Shown here piece by piece: positions 16,859-24,561 of a stretch of 64,000 nucleotides of DNA (positions within the stretch are counted from its first letter, which is position 1; every line of letters begins with the position of its first letter). The notes beneath the pieces were generated by a model that saw only the letters and a list, made by a program, of their open reading frames with translations, searched no databases and had not been told where the DNA came from. The stretch covers positions 124,001 to 188,000 of the forward strand of contig JABFQP010000001.1 of assembly GCA_019685655.1 (NCBI GenBank), given 5' to 3'. Source of the DNA: Candidatus Bathyarchaeota archaeon A05DMB-5 (GTDB taxonomy: Archaea; Thermoproteota; Bathyarchaeia; Bathyarchaeales; Bathycorpusculaceae). The position numbers and the translations under genes were made by a program.

Positions 16859-17323
16859 TCAAGTTTTTTTTGCCGTATCTAATGTGTTTCTTATTCTTGC
16901 CCAGTGTGCGCCTTGCCAGTAGATTTTTTCGCATTTTGGACATTCCCAGAACTCATTGTAGTTGGAGAACGTGTTTTTTTCTATTTTATTGATTACTTTT
17001 TCTTTAGGGATTGGTTTTACTCGAGTGTTGCATTTTGGACATCTGGATTTTTCCATGTTTATTTCTAGTTCTATTTTGAATCGTCTTGCGAGAAATGCTA
17101 GTCTTTCTGCTTCTGTTGTTCCTTCCAAGTAAAAGGCATCAAGTCCCTTCGCTATGGCTTGTTGATAAAGCTCCAAATCTCTTGTAAGCAGAATCCTCCG
17201 TTCTTTTTTGGCTATTGTTATTAGTTTGGCATCATCAAGTTTGTTTGAATATTTTACGTTATGCCCTAACATTCGAAGCCAACGCGTCAACTTTCCAAGC
17301 ATACCATCAACAATAAATTTCAC
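16859..17323 (-). CDS. Mut7-C PIN-like ribonuclease domain protein with zinc ribbon
   Basis: This 154-residue protein matches the Mut7-C family. The N-terminal part is a PIN-like RNase fold with FIVDGMLGKLTRWLRMLGHNV, DDAKLI and ILLTRDLEL, holding the expected acidic residues. The C-terminal part is a zinc ribbon (CPKCNTR near 100 and CPKCEKIYWQGAHW near 130). Family members are predicted RNases with no fixed substrate. It lies three bases after dihydroorotase in the same direction and is probably co-transcribed with it, with no obvious shared pathway. Confidence 0.85.
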   Translation of the reverse strand: MKFIVDGMLGKLTRWLRMLGHNVKYSNKLDDAKLITIAKKERRILLTRDLELYQQAIAKGLDAFYLEGTTEAERLAFLARRFKIELEINMEKSRCPKCNTRVKPIPKEKVINKIEKNTFSNYNEFWECPKCEKIYWQGAHWARIRNTLDTAKKT

Positions 17324-17326
17324 AGT

Positions 17327-18667
17327 TTATTCTCTCCTGATGATTTGCCCACTTCCCGGTTTTGCTACGATTTCTTCGTCTTCCATTATTAATTGACCGT
17401 TAACAAATGTTTTAACGGGTTTTCCTTCTACTGTCCACTTGTCGAAGGGGGAATATTTTGCTTTTGAATGAAACTTTGACGCGTCAATTCTATACTTTTT
17501 ATTTAAATCTATAACTGTTAAATCAGCACTATAGCCCTCTTTTAAATAGCCTTTATTTGGTAACTTGAAGACTTCAGCAGGTTTTTCAGCCATCAAACTC
17601 ACAATGTCAGCTATTGATAGTCTTCCGCGGTTGACTTCAGTAAGCATTAACGGAAGCGTTGTCTCTAATCCTGGTACACCAACCTTAACATCCCAAACGG
17701 TTTTCGCTTTTTTCTCCTCTAATGCGTGAGGCGCGTGGTCTGAGGCGATAATGTCAATCCAGCCGTTTTTGATTCCGTCCCAGAGAGCAGTGAGATGATG
17801 TTTTTCTCGTATAGGCGGCATCGTTAATGCTAAAGTCCCGATTTGTTTTAGCTCGTCTGAAGAGATAAGTAGGTGATGCGGTGTTGCTTCGCAAGTTATT
17901 GGCGTTCCCTTTTTCTTTTCATCAACAATAACCTTCAATCCATCTTCCGTGCTTACGTGACAGAAATGAATGTGTGCCCCAATTTGTTTGGTGATGTTCA
18001 ATATGCGTTTTACTGCTTTTGCTTCAACACTTTCGGAATGCGCCTTGAGAAACGCATGAATGTCGTTGCAGTTGGCACGTTTAAATTTATGTTCAGCTTC
18101 TTTCAAGCTTGACCTGTCTTCTGCATGGACAGCTATTGGAACTTTCATTTCAGCAGCAATTTTAAAAGCCTCCAGAAGAGCGCTATCATCATCAATGTTC
18201 AATCCACCGACTTGCTCAGCCATAAAAAGTTTGAAAGCCACAGCGCCCTCAGTAACAATCTTTTCTATCTCACTATTCTTTTTCGGAAATTCAGAATAAA
18301 AGCCAACATTAACCAATATTTTCTTTTCAGCCTTTTTCATTCGATTCTTCAAAGCCTCAACACTCATTGTAACGGGGTTGTTGTTAGGCATGTCCAAAAC
18401 TGTTGCTATTCCGCCAGCTACAGCCGCTGCGGTTCCACTGTAGAAATCTTCTTTGTAGGCTTTTCCTTCGTCTCGAAGATGCACGTGAACATCTATTAGG
18501 CCAGGCAAAACAAGAAGATTCTTCAAATCAATTTTTGTTTCTGCCTTGGGCATGTTGGCTTCTTTGCCTATTTTTAAAATTTTTCCCTCGTTTATTGCAA
18601 AACTGCAGTCCACTAGTTTTTTGCCTACATAAGCTTTTGCATTGCATAGGACTAGGTCAACGCTCAA
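17327..18667 (-). CDS. pyrC: dihydroorotase
   Basis: This 446-residue amidohydrolase closes carbamoyl-aspartate to dihydroorotate in pyrimidine synthesis. Metal-binding motifs are HVHLRDEGKAYKEDF near residue 60, AVHAEDRS near 178, HFCHVST near 233 and ASDHAPH near 308, all in the type I arrangement. A C-terminal beta segment (ADLTVIDLNKKYRID) completes the composite barrel. Allantoinase is a close relative, but with no purine-degradation neighbours dihydroorotase is the better call. The start at 18667 lies 52 bases from the CBS gene cluster on the same strand. Confidence 0.9.
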   Translation of the reverse strand: MSVDLVLCNAKAYVGKKLVDCSFAINEGKILKIGKEANMPKAETKIDLKNLLVLPGLIDVHVHLRDEGKAYKEDFYSGTAAAVAGGIATVLDMPNNNPVTMSVEALKNRMKKAEKKILVNVGFYSEFPKKNSEIEKIVTEGAVAFKLFMAEQVGGLNIDDDSALLEAFKIAAEMKVPIAVHAEDRSSLKEAEHKFKRANCNDIHAFLKAHSESVEAKAVKRILNITKQIGAHIHFCHVSTEDGLKVIVDEKKKGTPITCEATPHHLLISSDELKQIGTLALTMPPIREKHHLTALWDGIKNGWIDIIASDHAPHALEEKKAKTVWDVKVGVPGLETTLPLMLTEVNRGRLSIADIVSLMAEKPAEVFKLPNKGYLKEGYSADLTVIDLNKKYRIDASKFHSKAKYSPFDKWTVEGKPVKTFVNGQLIMEDEEIVAKPGSGQIIRRE

Positions 18668-18719
18668 GTTGATTACTCTCTTCTCTAAATTAAGCAGAAT
18701 TGTGTGATAAGAGTTTGCT

Positions 18720-19628
18720 CTACTCTATTATTTTGAAAAAGTCTCTTTCTGTTATTATGCCGACAATTTTATCATTAACAACGACTGGTACAGCGCCTAT
18801 ATCTTTATCTCTCATTATTTTTGCAGCTTGACCAACATCGGCGTTTGGGCTTATGGTTGCAACGTTTTTTGTTGCTATTTTAAACGCTGGAGTGTTCAAA
18901 ACTTGCACTATTGTTCCTGAACGCAAATAAGTGAATACTTCGCCGGAACCGAAAAATCGTATAATATCCATAGTTGTTATAATACCTACTACTTTGCCGC
19001 CGGAAATTATGGGAAGCCTTCTGAAGCCTTGAGTAATCACGGTTTTTTCCACTTCAAAGATTGTTGTTGTTGGTAATGCCGTCACTACTTTTTCTGACAT
19101 CAATTGAGAAACTTTTATGTCGCTTATTCTGTCGGCAAACATGTTGGCAATGTCCCGCTCTGTGATTATTGCCCTTACATGATTTTCTTCGTCAACAACT
19201 GGCAAACCGCCCAAATTTTTCTCCGTCATTAACGCTATAGCTTCACTTATTTTTGCAGAAGTTTTGATTGAAACAACATTTTTTGTCATAATGAGTCTTA
19301 TTGGCTCGTTTATAGCTTTGAAAATGTTCCCGCCATATTTTTGCTGGATTATCTCGAATTTTTTTCCTCCGCCCAAGTAATCTATTATGTCTGTGGCGGT
19401 TGCTATTCCTTCAAGCGTTTTTGTTCCCGGATTAGCGATTGGTATTCGGCGGAATCCTTCTTTAGCCATCATTCGAACTGCATCATAAATTGGAGTGGTC
19501 GGAGCCATTGAGACAACAGGGCTTTTTGCAATATGCAGGATTTCTCCTGCGCGTTTTTTTGAGGGGTGAGTTTTTAATGAAACAGGGCCTTTTCCCCGTA
19601 ATGTTCGTCGGAAACTTTCTCTACTCAA
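18720..19628 (-). CDS. CBS-domain protein with four CBS motifs
   Basis: This 302-residue protein consists of four CBS motifs, that is two Bateman modules, which usually bind adenine nucleotides or SAM as energy or metabolite sensors. The repeats begin at SPVVSMAPTTPIYDAV, TKNVVSIKTSAKISEA, SEKVVTALPTTTIFEV and TKNVATISPNADVGQA. No catalytic or DNA-binding domain is attached; the first 30 basic residues may be a short tail. It is the last of three adjacent CBS genes transcribed in the same direction, 12 bases after the second. Confidence 0.88.
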   Translation of the reverse strand: MSRESFRRTLRGKGPVSLKTHPSKKRAGEILHIAKSPVVSMAPTTPIYDAVRMMAKEGFRRIPIANPGTKTLEGIATATDIIDYLGGGKKFEIIQQKYGGNIFKAINEPIRLIMTKNVVSIKTSAKISEAIALMTEKNLGGLPVVDEENHVRAIITERDIANMFADRISDIKVSQLMSEKVVTALPTTTIFEVEKTVITQGFRRLPIISGGKVVGIITTMDIIRFFGSGEVFTYLRSGTIVQVLNTPAFKIATKNVATISPNADVGQAAKIMRDKDIGAVPVVVNDKIVGIITERDFFKIIE

Positions 19629-19640
19629 TTGATTTTCCTC

Positions 19641-20441
19641 TCATTTCACAATTAATCTGGCAACATCTTCTCGGTCAACTATCCCAACTAGCTTGCCATT
19701 TTCATCTACAACTGGAACTCTTCCTATATCTTTTGAAACCATTAACTTAGCAACTCTGATGACTTTTATTGAAGGTTTAACAGCTATCACTTGGGTTTTC
19801 ATTATGTTAGAAACTTTTGTAGAAGCAAGGAAACGTCCCTTTTTAGATTCAAAAGTTGGCAATAACGCGCCACTTTGGAGAAGGTCTTTTTGTGTGACGA
19901 TGCCTACAAGTTTATCTTTTTTGACAACCGGAAGCCCAGCAAGAGATTTCGTCTGCATCAAACGCCAAATGTTGTCCACTTCGTCTTCTGGTGTACATGT
20001 TACAATTTTTTCGGACATTATTTCTGAAACTGACTTAGAAAGCTTTTCTGGACTTGTTTTGATTATGGCGTCGATGAAATTTTCTAAACCTAGAACTCCT
20101 TTGTAGATTCTTTCTTGATGAGAATTTACTATAGGTATATTCCATTCATCTTGCTTAATCATTTCTTTAACAGCCAAAAAAGCGTCTTCATCAACTGTTG
20201 CAGTATATTTAGGGTTTGTCATTATACCTTTTACTCTTATAGGCGAAACAGAAGAGGAAATAACCATAACATTGCCACGCGAAACTACGCCTAAAAGCTT
20301 TTTATGTCCATCAGTTACTGGAAGAATTCTTAACGCAAAATCGCGTATTATCGCACGGGCTTTAGTGGCAAGTTCATCATCATAAATTGACGGGTGCTTC
20401 TCATTCATAATTTCTTTAACACGCAAGCAACCGCCTCTCAT
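19641..20441 (-). CDS. CBS-domain protein with four CBS motifs
   Basis: This 266-residue protein has four CBS motifs and nothing else: VKEIMNEKHPSIYDDE, VKGIMTNPKYTATVDE, VSEIMSEKIVTCTPED and VSNIMKTQVIAVKPS. Its ATG overlaps the stop of the upstream CBS gene by 4 bases, so the products are made together and probably interact. The two four-CBS proteins differ enough in sequence to be old paralogs rather than a recent copy. The ligand and target are unknown. Confidence 0.88.
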   Translation of the reverse strand: MRGGCLRVKEIMNEKHPSIYDDELATKARAIIRDFALRILPVTDGHKKLLGVVSRGNVMVISSSVSPIRVKGIMTNPKYTATVDEDAFLAVKEMIKQDEWNIPIVNSHQERIYKGVLGLENFIDAIIKTSPEKLSKSVSEIMSEKIVTCTPEDEVDNIWRLMQTKSLAGLPVVKKDKLVGIVTQKDLLQSGALLPTFESKKGRFLASTKVSNIMKTQVIAVKPSIKVIRVAKLMVSKDIGRVPVVDENGKLVGIVDREDVARLIVK

Positions 20442-21073
20442 TCCTCACTTTCTACTTCAACCCTGCAGTCCTCACAAAGAAATTCGCCGTTAAATTCTTG
20501 CAAGTCATCTGACCAACCTCCACATCGGTCGCAGTATCCGCTGAGAGGCGCGCTTTCTTCTTCCGCTTCTTGAGCCCTGTTTTCGCCTTCTATAAGCGCT
20601 TTTTCTTGGATTGTTTCTATGAGTTCTGGCATGACGGCCAAGACGTCTTTGCTGGAGACTAGCCCAATCAGTTGTCCTTTATACATGACTCCTAATCTTC
20701 TGATGTTCAGTCGATTCATTCTTTTTGCTGCTTCGCTTATTGTTTCGTCTGGTTCTATGGTGATTAGTGGCGTGGTCATAACATCTTTAGCCTTTATTAG
20801 CTCTGGCTTAACATTTTTGGCTACTACTCTTGTGACGAGATCTCTTTCTGTGATTATCCCCAGTGGTTTTCCTTGTTTGCTTGTCACTATTATGCAGCCT
20901 AAACCGTGTTTGTCTATGAGCTCTGCAACCTTGTTCGTTGGTGCGTTTTCTTCGATGGTTACTACTGGGCTGCTCATGACATCTTTAACTAGCATTTTGG
21001 AAGACCTTAATCCTATGTCTGACATTGACTTATCCACACTGGTAACATTTGCCTTGACGGGCTTTAACTTCAA
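20438..21073 (-). CDS. CBS-domain pair with C-terminal zinc ribbon
   Basis: This 211-residue protein has two CBS motifs (VKDVMSSPVVTIEENA, AKDVMTTPLITIEPDE) followed by an acidic linker and a zinc ribbon (CDRCGGWSDDL and EFLCEDCRVE, residues about 180-205). CBS-plus-zinc-ribbon proteins are common in archaea and may link a nucleotide signal to nucleic acid or protein binding. It is first in the three-gene CBS operon. The start is at the far end of a 130-base intergenic region shared with the divergent DUF4438 gene. Confidence 0.88.
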   Translation of the reverse strand: MKLKPVKANVTSVDKSMSDIGLRSSKMLVKDVMSSPVVTIEENAPTNKVAELIDKHGLGCIIVTSKQGKPLGIITERDLVTRVVAKNVKPELIKAKDVMTTPLITIEPDETISEAAKRMNRLNIRRLGVMYKGQLIGLVSSKDVLAVMPELIETIQEKALIEGENRAQEAEEESAPLSGYCDRCGGWSDDLQEFNGEFLCEDCRVEVESEE

Positions 21074-21203
21074 TCAAGTCAAGATAGGAATCCAGAATTT
21101 AAGATTTGTCATGTTTCAAGTCGCTACAGTGATTATTCAAGTGAAGTTTTATTAGCAACTGTTGGCTAATGCAGTTAGTCTTAAAAATGGAGACGAATAA
21201 AGA

Positions 21204-22094
21204 TTGTTAAGAATAAACATAGACAAATTAGTAAAAATCTCAGTTGTAGGCGAAGTTGTTAGTCCAGTCTTTGGAAGAAGCATATATGACATTTCAGCAG
21301 AAGGCGTTCCAATGGTTCTTCCAGGCGTCGGCGGCATCACCTATAACGTGCGCGTAGGTGACCCAGCGTGCGGTTGGGAAGCAGACCACGTTGAGCCTGG
21401 CGTAAGTATAGAGAATAAAGAGAATGACCCACGTTTTGGGCAAGGCGCAAACGCGGCTTTAAATGTGCTTTCTTGTGTTGGAAACGAGGCGGTGGTGGTT
21501 TCTGGCGATGTAAAAGGCGCAAAGGGAGTTGTAACTGGAAAACATGGGGGTATAGAACATGTGCTGGTTGACTTTCCACCAGAAACTCTTGAGAAACTCA
21601 TGCTTGGAGACAAAGTGCTTGTGAAAGCTTTCGGCGTAGGCTTAAAACTTCTGGATTTTCCAGAGATCAAAGTTATGAACATGGATCCGCGTTTCCTTGA
21701 ATCTTTGAATTGCGAGACCAGAGATGGTAAACTGGAGGTTCCTGTGGCGCATGTTGTTCCTGCGTCGATTATGGGGTCTGGTTTGGGTGCGAATCAGACA
21801 TATTCTGGAGATTATGATATTCAACTTTTTGATGAAAGTACTAGAAAGGAATTTGGACTTGATGATTTGAGGCTTGGTGATTTGGTGGCTATTTTAGATG
21901 CTGACCATTCATTTGGGCGGATTTATCGTAAAGGCGCTGTTTCTGTTGGCATAGTTGTGCACACGAATTGCGTGACATCTGGTCATGGACCTGGAGTCAC
22001 AACGCTTTTCACGTCTTCTACTGGAAGAATTGTTCCGAAGATTGATGCTAAGGCGAACATTGCTTCGCTTCTGAAGTTAAGGACAGATATATAA
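21204..22094 (+). CDS. DUF4438 family protein
   Basis: This 296-residue protein resembles the DUF4438 family, whose function is not established. It is rich in glycine-containing turns: GVGGITYNVRVGDPACGWEADHVEPG near 45, GKHGGIEHVLVDFP near 110 and HTNCVTSGHGPGVTTLFTSS near 255. The last segment looks like a metal- or ligand-binding loop. No signal peptide is present. The TTG start at 21204 lies downstream of an A/T-rich promoter region. A role with S26e, 51 bases downstream, is not implied by the sequence. Confidence 0.8.
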   Translation: MLRINIDKLVKISVVGEVVSPVFGRSIYDISAEGVPMVLPGVGGITYNVRVGDPACGWEADHVEPGVSIENKENDPRFGQGANAALNVLSCVGNEAVVVSGDVKGAKGVVTGKHGGIEHVLVDFPPETLEKLMLGDKVLVKAFGVGLKLLDFPEIKVMNMDPRFLESLNCETRDGKLEVPVAHVVPASIMGSGLGANQTYSGDYDIQLFDESTRKEFGLDDLRLGDLVAILDADHSFGRIYRKGAVSVGIVVHTNCVTSGHGPGVTTLFTSSTGRIVPKIDAKANIASLLKLRTDI

Positions 22095-22145
22095 AGCAGA
22101 TTTGACATGTTTCATGCAGAGAAAAAACGTGAGGAGTTGTAAAGG

Positions 22146-22436
22146 TTGCCGTTTAAACGGAAAAGCCGTGGAAGGTCTAAAGGCGGTAAAGGCAGTAGTG
22201 GCACTGTTCAATGTGCTATGTGTGGGCAGCAGGTGCCTCGGGACAAAGCTAAAAAGGTTACTCGTAGGAGTTCGCTTGTTGATGCGCAATTAGCTCGGGA
22301 ACTTCGTCAGAAGGGTACTTATATGGGTTCTTGGATTGACACGAAGTATTATTGTGTTTCTTGCGCTGTGCATCGTGGTATTGTTAAGGTTAGGGCTCGT
22401 GACGAGAGGCGTATGCGTCCGAGAAGACGGTTTTAG
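22146..22436 (+). CDS. rps26e: 30S ribosomal protein S26e
   Basis: This 96-residue protein is S26e, a small-subunit protein near the mRNA exit, found in eukaryotes and some TACK archaea. It has the zinc-binding pair CAMCGQQVPRDKA and YYCVSCAVHRGIVKVR with basic ends (PFKRKSRGRSKGG, MRPRRRF). The TTG start follows GAGGAG in the leader. Its presence is one of the stronger taxonomic hints in the window. It ends three bases before the convergent archaetidylinositol phosphate synthase gene. Confidence 0.93.
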   Translation: MPFKRKSRGRSKGGKGSSGTVQCAMCGQQVPRDKAKKVTRRSSLVDAQLARELRQKGTYMGSWIDTKYYCVSCAVHRGIVKVRARDERRMRPRRRF

Positions 22437-22439
22437 CGT

Positions 22440-23051
22440 TTAATTTGTTTCTTTTTTCTTTAGTTTTTTGTAGGCGTATATGCTTCTTTGTATGACTGTT
22501 AGATTTGTGAGTATTGCGAGTAGGATTATGCTTGTGTTTATGATGGTTGTTGGTTGCCAGAAGAAAGCGATTAGTGTTGCGATGGCTATTATGAGTATGC
22601 GTTCTGCTCTTTCTGCTAAGCCTATTGTTTCCATTTTTATTCCTGCGGCTTCTGCTCTTGCGCGAGAGTAACTTACGAGTAGAGAGCCAACTAAAGCTAT
22701 TAATCCCCATAAGGCATCACATAAGCCACCAACAACTATGCCCATGTATACAGCAGCATCAGCATATCTATCTAATAAGGAGTCTAGAAAACCTCCAAAA
22801 ATTGTTGTTTGCTGGTATAGTCTTGCTATTACGCCATCTAGTGCGTCGCAGAAGCCAGAAGCCAGAAGCAATAGTGTTGCGAGCAATAGGTAAGCGGGGT
22901 TGTTTTGCCACATTGCGTATGTTGCAGCAGAAAGAAACGCCAAGATTATGCCAATGGCGCTCACAGTGTTGGGCGTCAATCCTATCTTGTGGGCTGCTTT
23001 TGCTTCTGCGGTGAGTATTTGTTGAATTTTCTGCTTAAGTTTTGTCAGCAT
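22440..23051 (-). CDS. CDP-alcohol phosphatidyltransferase (archaetidylinositol phosphate synthase-like)
   Basis: This 203-residue integral membrane enzyme joins a CDP-archaeol to an alcohol phosphate to form a polar lipid head group. The family motif DG-x2-AR-x8-G-x3-D-x3-D is complete in CDALDGVIARLYQ...GGFLDSLLDRYAD near residue 70-95. Around it are about five hydrophobic segments (for example LLLATLLLLASGF and LIALVGSLLVSY). The length and motif fit archaetidylinositol phosphate synthase, the usual archaeal member; archaetidylglycerol or serine activities use the same motif. Confidence 0.85.
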   Translation of the reverse strand: MLTKLKQKIQQILTAEAKAAHKIGLTPNTVSAIGIILAFLSAATYAMWQNNPAYLLLATLLLLASGFCDALDGVIARLYQQTTIFGGFLDSLLDRYADAAVYMGIVVGGLCDALWGLIALVGSLLVSYSRARAEAAGIKMETIGLAERAERILIIAIATLIAFFWQPTTIINTSIILLAILTNLTVIQRSIYAYKKLKKKETN

Positions 23052-23124
23052 CTGCAGCGGTTTTCCTCAAGCAATTTTTATTTATTAGTTGGTATTGTAA
23101 TGTAGGGTTTAAAGGTGTTTATGT

Positions 23125-23418
23125 ATGATTGATGTTTCGTCTTTGAAGGTTGATGGTAAAGCGTGTTTGGGTTTGCGTGTGGATTTGCCGGGTTCGCCGC
23201 CTTTGCTTTTGATTGTTGCTGAGAAGGGTTTTGTGATGTGTGGTTTTCTTAATATGGAGGCTGCGGAAAGGTTGGGAGTGGTTGCTGCGATGGTTAGTGG
23301 AGTGAAAACGTTTGAGGATGTGTTGAATGCGCAGGTTAAAGCGGCTACGTTGAAAGCGAAAAGTCTTGGCGTAGAAGCTGGGATGAAGGGTTCTGATGCT
23401 TTGAAATGTATGTTTTGA
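23125..23418 (+). CDS. DUF1805 family protein
   Basis: This 97-residue protein matches the DUF1805 (YunC-like) family, with GKACLGLRVDLPGSPPLLLIVAEKG split around residue 25 and GFLNMEAAERLGVVAAMVSGV near 52. The function is not known. It stands alone, 73 bases from the divergent lipid synthase gene. About 23 bases after its stop is a run of seven Cs followed by TTATATATA; the same pattern occurs downstream of etfA. It is the last gene before the tRNA-Leu-associated island. Confidence 0.8.
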   Translation: MIDVSSLKVDGKACLGLRVDLPGSPPLLLIVAEKGFVMCGFLNMEAAERLGVVAAMVSGVKTFEDVLNAQVKAATLKAKSLGVEAGMKGSDALKCMF

Positions 23419-23907
23419 AGAGTCTTGCTCTGTGGTGTTGACCCCCCCTTATATATAGATTGGGCTTATGGTTCAATTGTTTGTGCGATTGAGTAGAACG
23501 TAGCTATACTTTAGTAATAATTGCGCGATACTAGCAAGTCCCGTTTCCATAAATTATTTCTCTGGTTATTATGTGACAAAAATAATTCTTTATTAGTTTT
23601 GCACCATAACTTGAAAACTAAAAAAGAGAGGGTTCGTTGAAAAGTGTGGGGGGTGGGATTTACGCACAAATTTACCAGTAAAAAAACACCGCTGAAGAAT
23701 CTAGGATTTTTAATTAGACGTTGCTAACAAAAAGAATGAAACGCTGCGTCAAAGTTTCAATTAAAGAGTTTAAAATAACATGACTATATGGTGAAAGCTG
23801 TCTGAGGAGGTTTCTGGAAAAAGGGCTTTTCCGCTAAAAATGGGAAACAATGCAGCCACAACCGTAATAAGCTGACCAGTAGAACTTCAAAGGCGAGTTG
23901 CAGTTAC
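23419..23907. other. 489-base intergenic stretch spanning the island left edge
   Basis: No convincing gene is seen here. The first half (23419-23643) is ordinary A/T-rich chromosome with a C7 run (23442-23448) and a TATATATA. At 23644 the tRNA-like core repeat begins and marks the left end of the integrated cassette array. From 23684 to 23907 is a leader for the DUF4258 gene, with a TATA-like TTTAAAATAA near 23770 and a six-pair hairpin (23816-23832, GGAAAA/TTTTCC). Whether the roughly 110-base leader is a functional RNA cannot be told. Confidence 0.6.
23644..23683 (+). repeat. attL-like repeat: tRNA-Leu core plus P' arm
   Basis: Bases 23644-23661 match the 3' end of tRNA-Leu (28178-28195) with one change (GTGT for GTGC). 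The next 22 bases are identical to 27132-27153 and contain the near-palindrome TTACCAGTAA (23672-23681). The match to the middle copy is 39 of 40 bases and stops sharply on both sides, as expected for a recombination junction. Confidence 0.8.
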
Positions 23908-24180
23908 ATGAAATATACAAAACACGCAAAAACTAGAGCAGCTGGAAGGGGTATAACTGAGGACATGATTTTGGAGGCAATATTGCAGCCGTCCCAGACA
24001 TATTATGACTTAAGCACGGGAACAACAATCGTCTTCAAGAAGCTTGATGAGAAGCATCTTTTAGTGGCATATTCTAGAGAGGATAAGGAAATCAAAATTG
24101 TGACAACGTTTATAACATCAGACGCCCAAGAAATAATTGGCAGAAAACTGGAAAGCAGAACATGGGTGAGGATTAAGTGA
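23908..24180 (+). CDS. DUF4258 protein, probable toxin of a TA pair
   Basis: This 90-residue protein fits DUF4258, a small group often placed among RelE/BrnT-like toxins. It begins YTKHAKTRAAGRGITEDMI, with the HAKxR motif typical of the family, and has strands FKKLDEKHLLVAYSRED and IKIVTTFITSD. It overlaps the next gene by 4 bases (GTGA). No clear Shine-Dalgarno sequence precedes the ATG. The toxin role is inferred from family and from the coupled DUF2283 gene. Confidence 0.75.
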   Translation: MKYTKHAKTRAAGRGITEDMILEAILQPSQTYYDLSTGTTIVFKKLDEKHLLVAYSREDKEIKIVTTFITSDAQEIIGRKLESRTWVRIK

Positions 24181-24398
24181 AAGTGGAATATGACAGAGAA
24201 TCCGACATATTATACATAAAGTTTAAAGAGTCGGAAATAGCGGACACCAAAATATTAAGTGAAGACGCCTATGTAGACCTAGACAAAGACGGAAACCTCG
24301 TTGGCATAGAAATATGGAAAGCCTCCCAAAACGCCATACTCCCAATATCCAAGGACATAGCCGAAAAACTAAAACTAATTTTAGAAAGCCCAGCCTAA
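24177..24398 (+). CDS. DUF2283 protein, probable antitoxin partner
   Basis: This 73-residue protein is a clear DUF2283 member: KVEYDRESDILYIKF, an acidic middle (DAYVDLDKDGNLVGIEIWKAS) and a short helical tail. It starts at a GTG that overlaps the stop of the DUF4258 gene. DUF2283 genes commonly sit beside DUF4258 genes in archaea and bacteria and are suspected antitoxins, though this is not well tested. Toxin-first order differs from most TA operons. Confidence 0.8.
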   Translation: MKVEYDRESDILYIKFKESEIADTKILSEDAYVDLDKDGNLVGIEIWKASQNAILPISKDIAEKLKLILESPA

Positions 24399-24561
24399 AA
24401 CAAAATTAAACAAGCCTCCAACTAAAACATCGCTTTTCAAACTTTCCCCTAGGACACCAAAACACGCTTTTCAACGCTAAACACTAACTCCTTAGACTTT
24501 TGATTTCTGTTAATATCTCTTAATGGAAAATGGAGGAGGGCTTTAATGAAGTTTTGGAGTG

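Noticed and set aside
23644-23683. Possible tRNA pseudogene or second tRNA gene
   Set aside because: Only the 18 bases of the tRNA 3' end are present; no D arm, anticodon arm or acceptor 5' strand follows, so it is a junction repeat.
23780-23907. Possible RNase P or other known structured RNA
   Set aside because: GAGGAGG and a hairpin are present, but the conserved core pieces of RNase P RNA cannot be placed; kept only as an unexplained leader.
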